DNA of 33,118 nt from Xanthobacteraceae bacterium. Its GTDB lineage: Bacteria; Pseudomonadota; Alphaproteobacteria; Rhizobiales; Xanthobacteraceae. Below the pieces are notes generated by a model, which was not told the DNA's origin, ran no database searches, and worked only from the letters and a program-made list of their open reading frames with translations. A program made the translations under genes and the position numbers. This document shows, piece by piece, positions 31,134 to 33,118 of the stretch (positions are counted from its first letter, which is position 1; each line of letters begins with the position of its first letter). The stretch is from assembly GCA_019746135.1 (NCBI GenBank), contig JAIESI010000058.1, positions 1 through 33,118 of the forward strand. The letters are read 5' to 3'.

Positions 31134-32774
31134 CATCGGCCGCGTTTCGACGATGAAGTCGGTGGTGGCGCCGGTTTCGCCGCTCAGCTTGTTGTCGGAG
31201 ACGATCAGCGAGGCGCCCGGCGTGATCAGCGAAGCGATCCGCTCGACCGTGTCCTGCGGCATGACGATGCGGTCGAGCGCTGCGCCTGCGCTCGGCAGCG
31301 GGGCGGGCTGCGGCTCGACGGCCCTGACGGGCCTCTCGCTGCGTGGCCTGCGGCCGGCGTCGGCGACCCTGGGCTCGATCTTGGACTCGGCCTTGGGCTC
31401 GGCCTTGTAGGCGCTCGGGATCGACACCACGGTCCAGCGCATGCTGCCGTCGGGCTTTGCGCCCATCGCGGTGTAGACATGGGTGCCGATCGGCTCGCCC
31501 GGCCGCGCGACCGACACCGGCGCGTCGAACAGCGGCTCCATGTTCTGGCGGACGTAGACCCGGTTTTCCTTCAGGCTGACGAACACCGACACCGTGCCCT
31601 TGCGGGGCGGCGGCGCGGTCGCGACCGCCGCGGGAGCCGGCGCTCCAGCGGCGACTGGCGCAACGGCGGGCGCGACCGGCGGCTCGATCCGGTCCTGTTT
31701 CGCCATCGCCTCTGCCGGGATGGCCGCTGCGCGTTCGGCGACAACCGGTGCCGGACGTTCAGCCACGGCCGGCGCGGGACGCCGGGCAGCCGTGGTTGCG
31801 CTCGTGGAGGCTGGTGCGGGCGGCATCGCGATTTCGTCCACGTCGCCGTGCAAGGGCAGCTTGGTCGGTTGCTCGGCGGCGGCGGTGTTGCGTGCGGTCC
31901 CCGGCACCAGCGGCTTGACGGCCACGTCGGGCAGGACCGGGCCGCGCAGCGAGCCCGTCGCGTCCGCGGTCTTGACCGTCGCCATCGCGGCGCGGGTCTC
32001 GATCGTCTCGCCGCTGCGGGCGGGCACGGCCTTGCGCTCCGAGATGACCTCGAGCTTAGGCCCCGGATTGGTCTCTGGTTTGGGCGCAGCAGGCTCCCGC
32101 CTGAGCTCGGGCTTTGACTCAACCTTCGGCTCTTCCGTCCGTGCCTTGGCCACGAACAGCCGCTCGTGCGCGATCTCGACCGGCACCGGCTCGTCGCGGC
32201 TGATGATGACGCGCGCGCCGATCTTGGTGACCTTCCACAAAAGCTGGGCGAAATCGTTCGTCAGACGGACGCAGCCGTGCGAGGCCGGATAGCCGGGCAG
32301 GGGACCTTCGTGCAGCGCCGCTCCCGACCAGGTGATCCGCTGCATGTAGGGCATCTTGGCGTCGTAGAGATTGGAGACGTGATGCTTGTTCTTCTGCAGC
32401 ACGCTGAACACGCCCATCGGCGTCGGATGGGTTGCGGTGCCCGAGGAGATCTTGGTCTGCGCCACGACCTGGCCGTCCGCGTAGAGCGTGGCGCGCTGCT
32501 TGTCGATCGAGACGATGATGTGCAGCGGGCCTTTGGGGATCGGCGGGGTCTTGTCGGCTTCGTGCAGCGCGGACTTGTCTTTGGCCGGCTTGCCGTCGAG
32601 ATATTTTGATTTCTTTTCGGGCGGCCTGACCGGCTGCTCGAACGCCCGCTGGCGGAAGAAGCCGAAGCGCGACGATGAGGACTGCGTCGCTGCCGGTGCC
32701 GCCGCCGCGCAGGCGGTGAAGGCACAGATCAGGGCAGTGGCGGATACGCCCGCCACCAGCGCAGCGCGCTTCAT
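31068..32774 (-). CDS. L,D-transpeptidase (YkuD) with degenerate second domain
   Basis: A 568-residue envelope protein making 3-3 peptidoglycan cross-links or attaching proteins to murein. A signal peptide spans about residues 1-26; Cys22 in FTAC is only a poor lipobox. The YkuD domain (about 83-193) has the catalytic motif with His155, SHGC and nucleophile Cys168. Residues 200-390 are Pro/Ala/Glu-rich with short repeats. Residues 393-456 resemble a second YkuD fold start but lack a Cys; 500-545 match a conserved C-terminal patch of rhizobial YkuD proteins. The ATG at 32774 is chosen for GGGGAGAA upstream rather than an in-frame GTG at 32810. The 3' end overlaps the flavoprotein gene. Confidence 0.9.
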   Translation of the reverse strand: MKRAALVAGVSATALICAFTACAAAAPAATQSSSSRFGFFRQRAFEQPVRPPEKKSKYLDGKPAKDKSALHEADKTPPIPKGPLHIIVSIDKQRATLYADGQVVAQTKISSGTATHPTPMGVFSVLQKNKHHVSNLYDAKMPYMQRITWSGAALHEGPLPGYPASHGCVRLTNDFAQLLWKVTKIGARVIISRDEPVPVEIAHERLFVAKARTEEPKVESKPELRREPAAPKPETNPGPKLEVISERKAVPARSGETIETRAAMATVKTADATGSLRGPVLPDVAVKPLVPGTARNTAAAEQPTKLPLHGDVDEIAMPPAPASTSATTAARRPAPAVAERPAPVVAERAAAIPAEAMAKQDRIEPPVAPAVAPVAAGAPAPAAVATAPPPRKGTVSVFVSLKENRVYVRQNMEPLFDAPVSVARPGEPIGTHVYTAMGAKPDGSMRWTVVSIPSAYKAEPKAESKIEPRVADAGRRPRSERPVRAVEPQPAPLPSAGAALDRIVMPQDTVERIASLITPGASLIVSDNKLSGETGATTDFIVETRPMSDAADGLARHQPRRLPPRQYY

Positions 32775-32987
32775 CGTCTGTTCTCCCCAAGGAAAGACGC
32801 CGACTCGCACTGACTAATGGCAATTTACCGGGGCAATTAGAATGTTCCATATCCGGTTATCGTTAATTCCCAGGCTTTGTGACGCATTTTGGGGCACTTC
32901 GCGCGGTCTGGCAGCGATACCCAAACGGCGGTTCGCGCAACGTTCGAATTGGGGCATGATGCGTCCCAATCAGGAGCAGCAACCGCC
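32775..32987. promoter_or_regulatory. Divergent intergenic region with leader hairpin
   Basis: This 213-base space between the L,D-transpeptidase (minus) and the aldolase-family gene (plus) must hold both promoters. An AT-richer part lies at about 32815-32900. ATTGGGGC (32948-32955) pairs with GCGTCCCAAT bases at 32963-32970, giving an 8-bp stem with one G-T pair just before the AGGAG ribosome-binding site (32972-32976). No promoter boxes are assigned with confidence. Confidence 0.3.
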
Positions 32988-33118
32988 ATGCAATACCGCC
33001 GGACCGAAGCCAAGGAATTCGCCAGGACGCACATGAAGGGCATCTGGGCGGCGGCGCTGGTGCCGTTCAACGCGGACCTGACGATCGACGAGACGGGCTT
33101 CCGCCAGAACCTGCGGCA
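32988..33118 (+). CDS. DapA-family (dihydrodipicolinate synthase-like) aldolase, 5' part
   Basis: Only the first 43 codons are in the window; the gene runs off the end. After a 15-residue polar lead comes MKGIWAAALVPFNADLTIDE, the first barrel strand of the dihydrodipicolinate synthase/N-acetylneuraminate lyase family, followed by GFRQNLR. The ATG at 32988 has AGGAG 11 bases upstream; a second Met at residue 16 (33033) is an alternative start. The catalytic Lys and Tyr lie beyond the window, so the specific reaction (DapA, KDG aldolase or other) cannot be decided. Confidence 0.75.
   Translation, partial: MQYRRTEAKEFARTHMKGIWAAALVPFNADLTIDETGFRQNLR

Noticed and set aside
1..33118. tRNA, rRNA, insertion sequence, integrase or attachment site
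   Set aside because: I looked for tRNA-like cloverleaf ends, transposase or integrase motifs and long direct repeats, and found none. The window reads as stable chromosome with dispersed short repeats.

Overview
The window looks like chromosomal DNA of a high-GC alphaproteobacterium of the order Hyphomicrobiales, probably near Bradyrhizobium, Rhodopseudomonas or Xanthobacteraceae. The evidence is strong GC bias at third codon positions, a complete aapJQMP amino-acid transporter, many stand-alone Bug-type binding proteins, a YkuD protein of rhizobial type, and two kinds of intergenic palindromic repeat that I associate with this group. The taxonomic call is inference from content, not from a marker gene. 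I see no rRNA, tRNA, CRISPR array, integrase, transposase or phage gene.

Layout. (1) 1-307: intergenic repeat. (2) 308-3959: tight four-gene operon for membrane-lipid or lipid A decoration (ArnT-like GT83 transferase, PAP2 phosphatase, dolichyl-phosphate-type GT2, small LpxB-N-like membrane protein). (3) 3963-6617, minus: metC-like lyase and an amidase. (4) 6792-11021, plus: aapJQMP, followed by a Bug-family binding protein and a SnoaL-like protein. (5) 12613-17656, mostly minus: sulfur block of 3-mercaptopyruvate sulfurtransferase, an SDR and a persulfide dioxygenase-rhodanese fusion, with alaX and cysK upstream and a small dimeric-barrel protein facing the other way. (6) 17762-19372: Tat-exported flavin amine oxidase, ending in a double-hairpin repeat. 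(7) 19474-24644: an apparently uncharacterised catabolic cluster, with a LysR regulator divergent from an alpha/beta hydrolase, a luciferase-like monooxygenase, a Bug binding protein and a second, larger hydrolase. (8) 24641-27534: photolyase and a membrane diguanylate cyclase, divergent. (9) 27535-31133: a Tat-exported protein with three RidA-like domains, divergent from a two-gene AprB/AprA-like ferredoxin-flavoprotein pair. (10) 31068-33118: an L,D-transpeptidase whose 3' end overlaps the flavoprotein gene by 66 bases, and the start of a DapA-family aldolase gene cut by the window end.

How the genes may work together. Sulfur amino-acid and sulfane-sulfur chemistry recurs (metC, sseA, persulfide dioxygenase, cysK), and a flavoprotein related to adenylylsulfate reductase lies further along. 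Uptake of organic acids and amino acids is the other theme (Aap and two Bug proteins). The most unusual items are the triple RidA-like exported protein, in which all three domains lack the catalytic arginine; the compact AprBA-like pair beside it; the LysR/LLM/two-hydrolase cluster; and two in-frame 12-bp tandem repeats, one between the ribosome-binding site and start codon of aapQ and one inside the photolyase gene.
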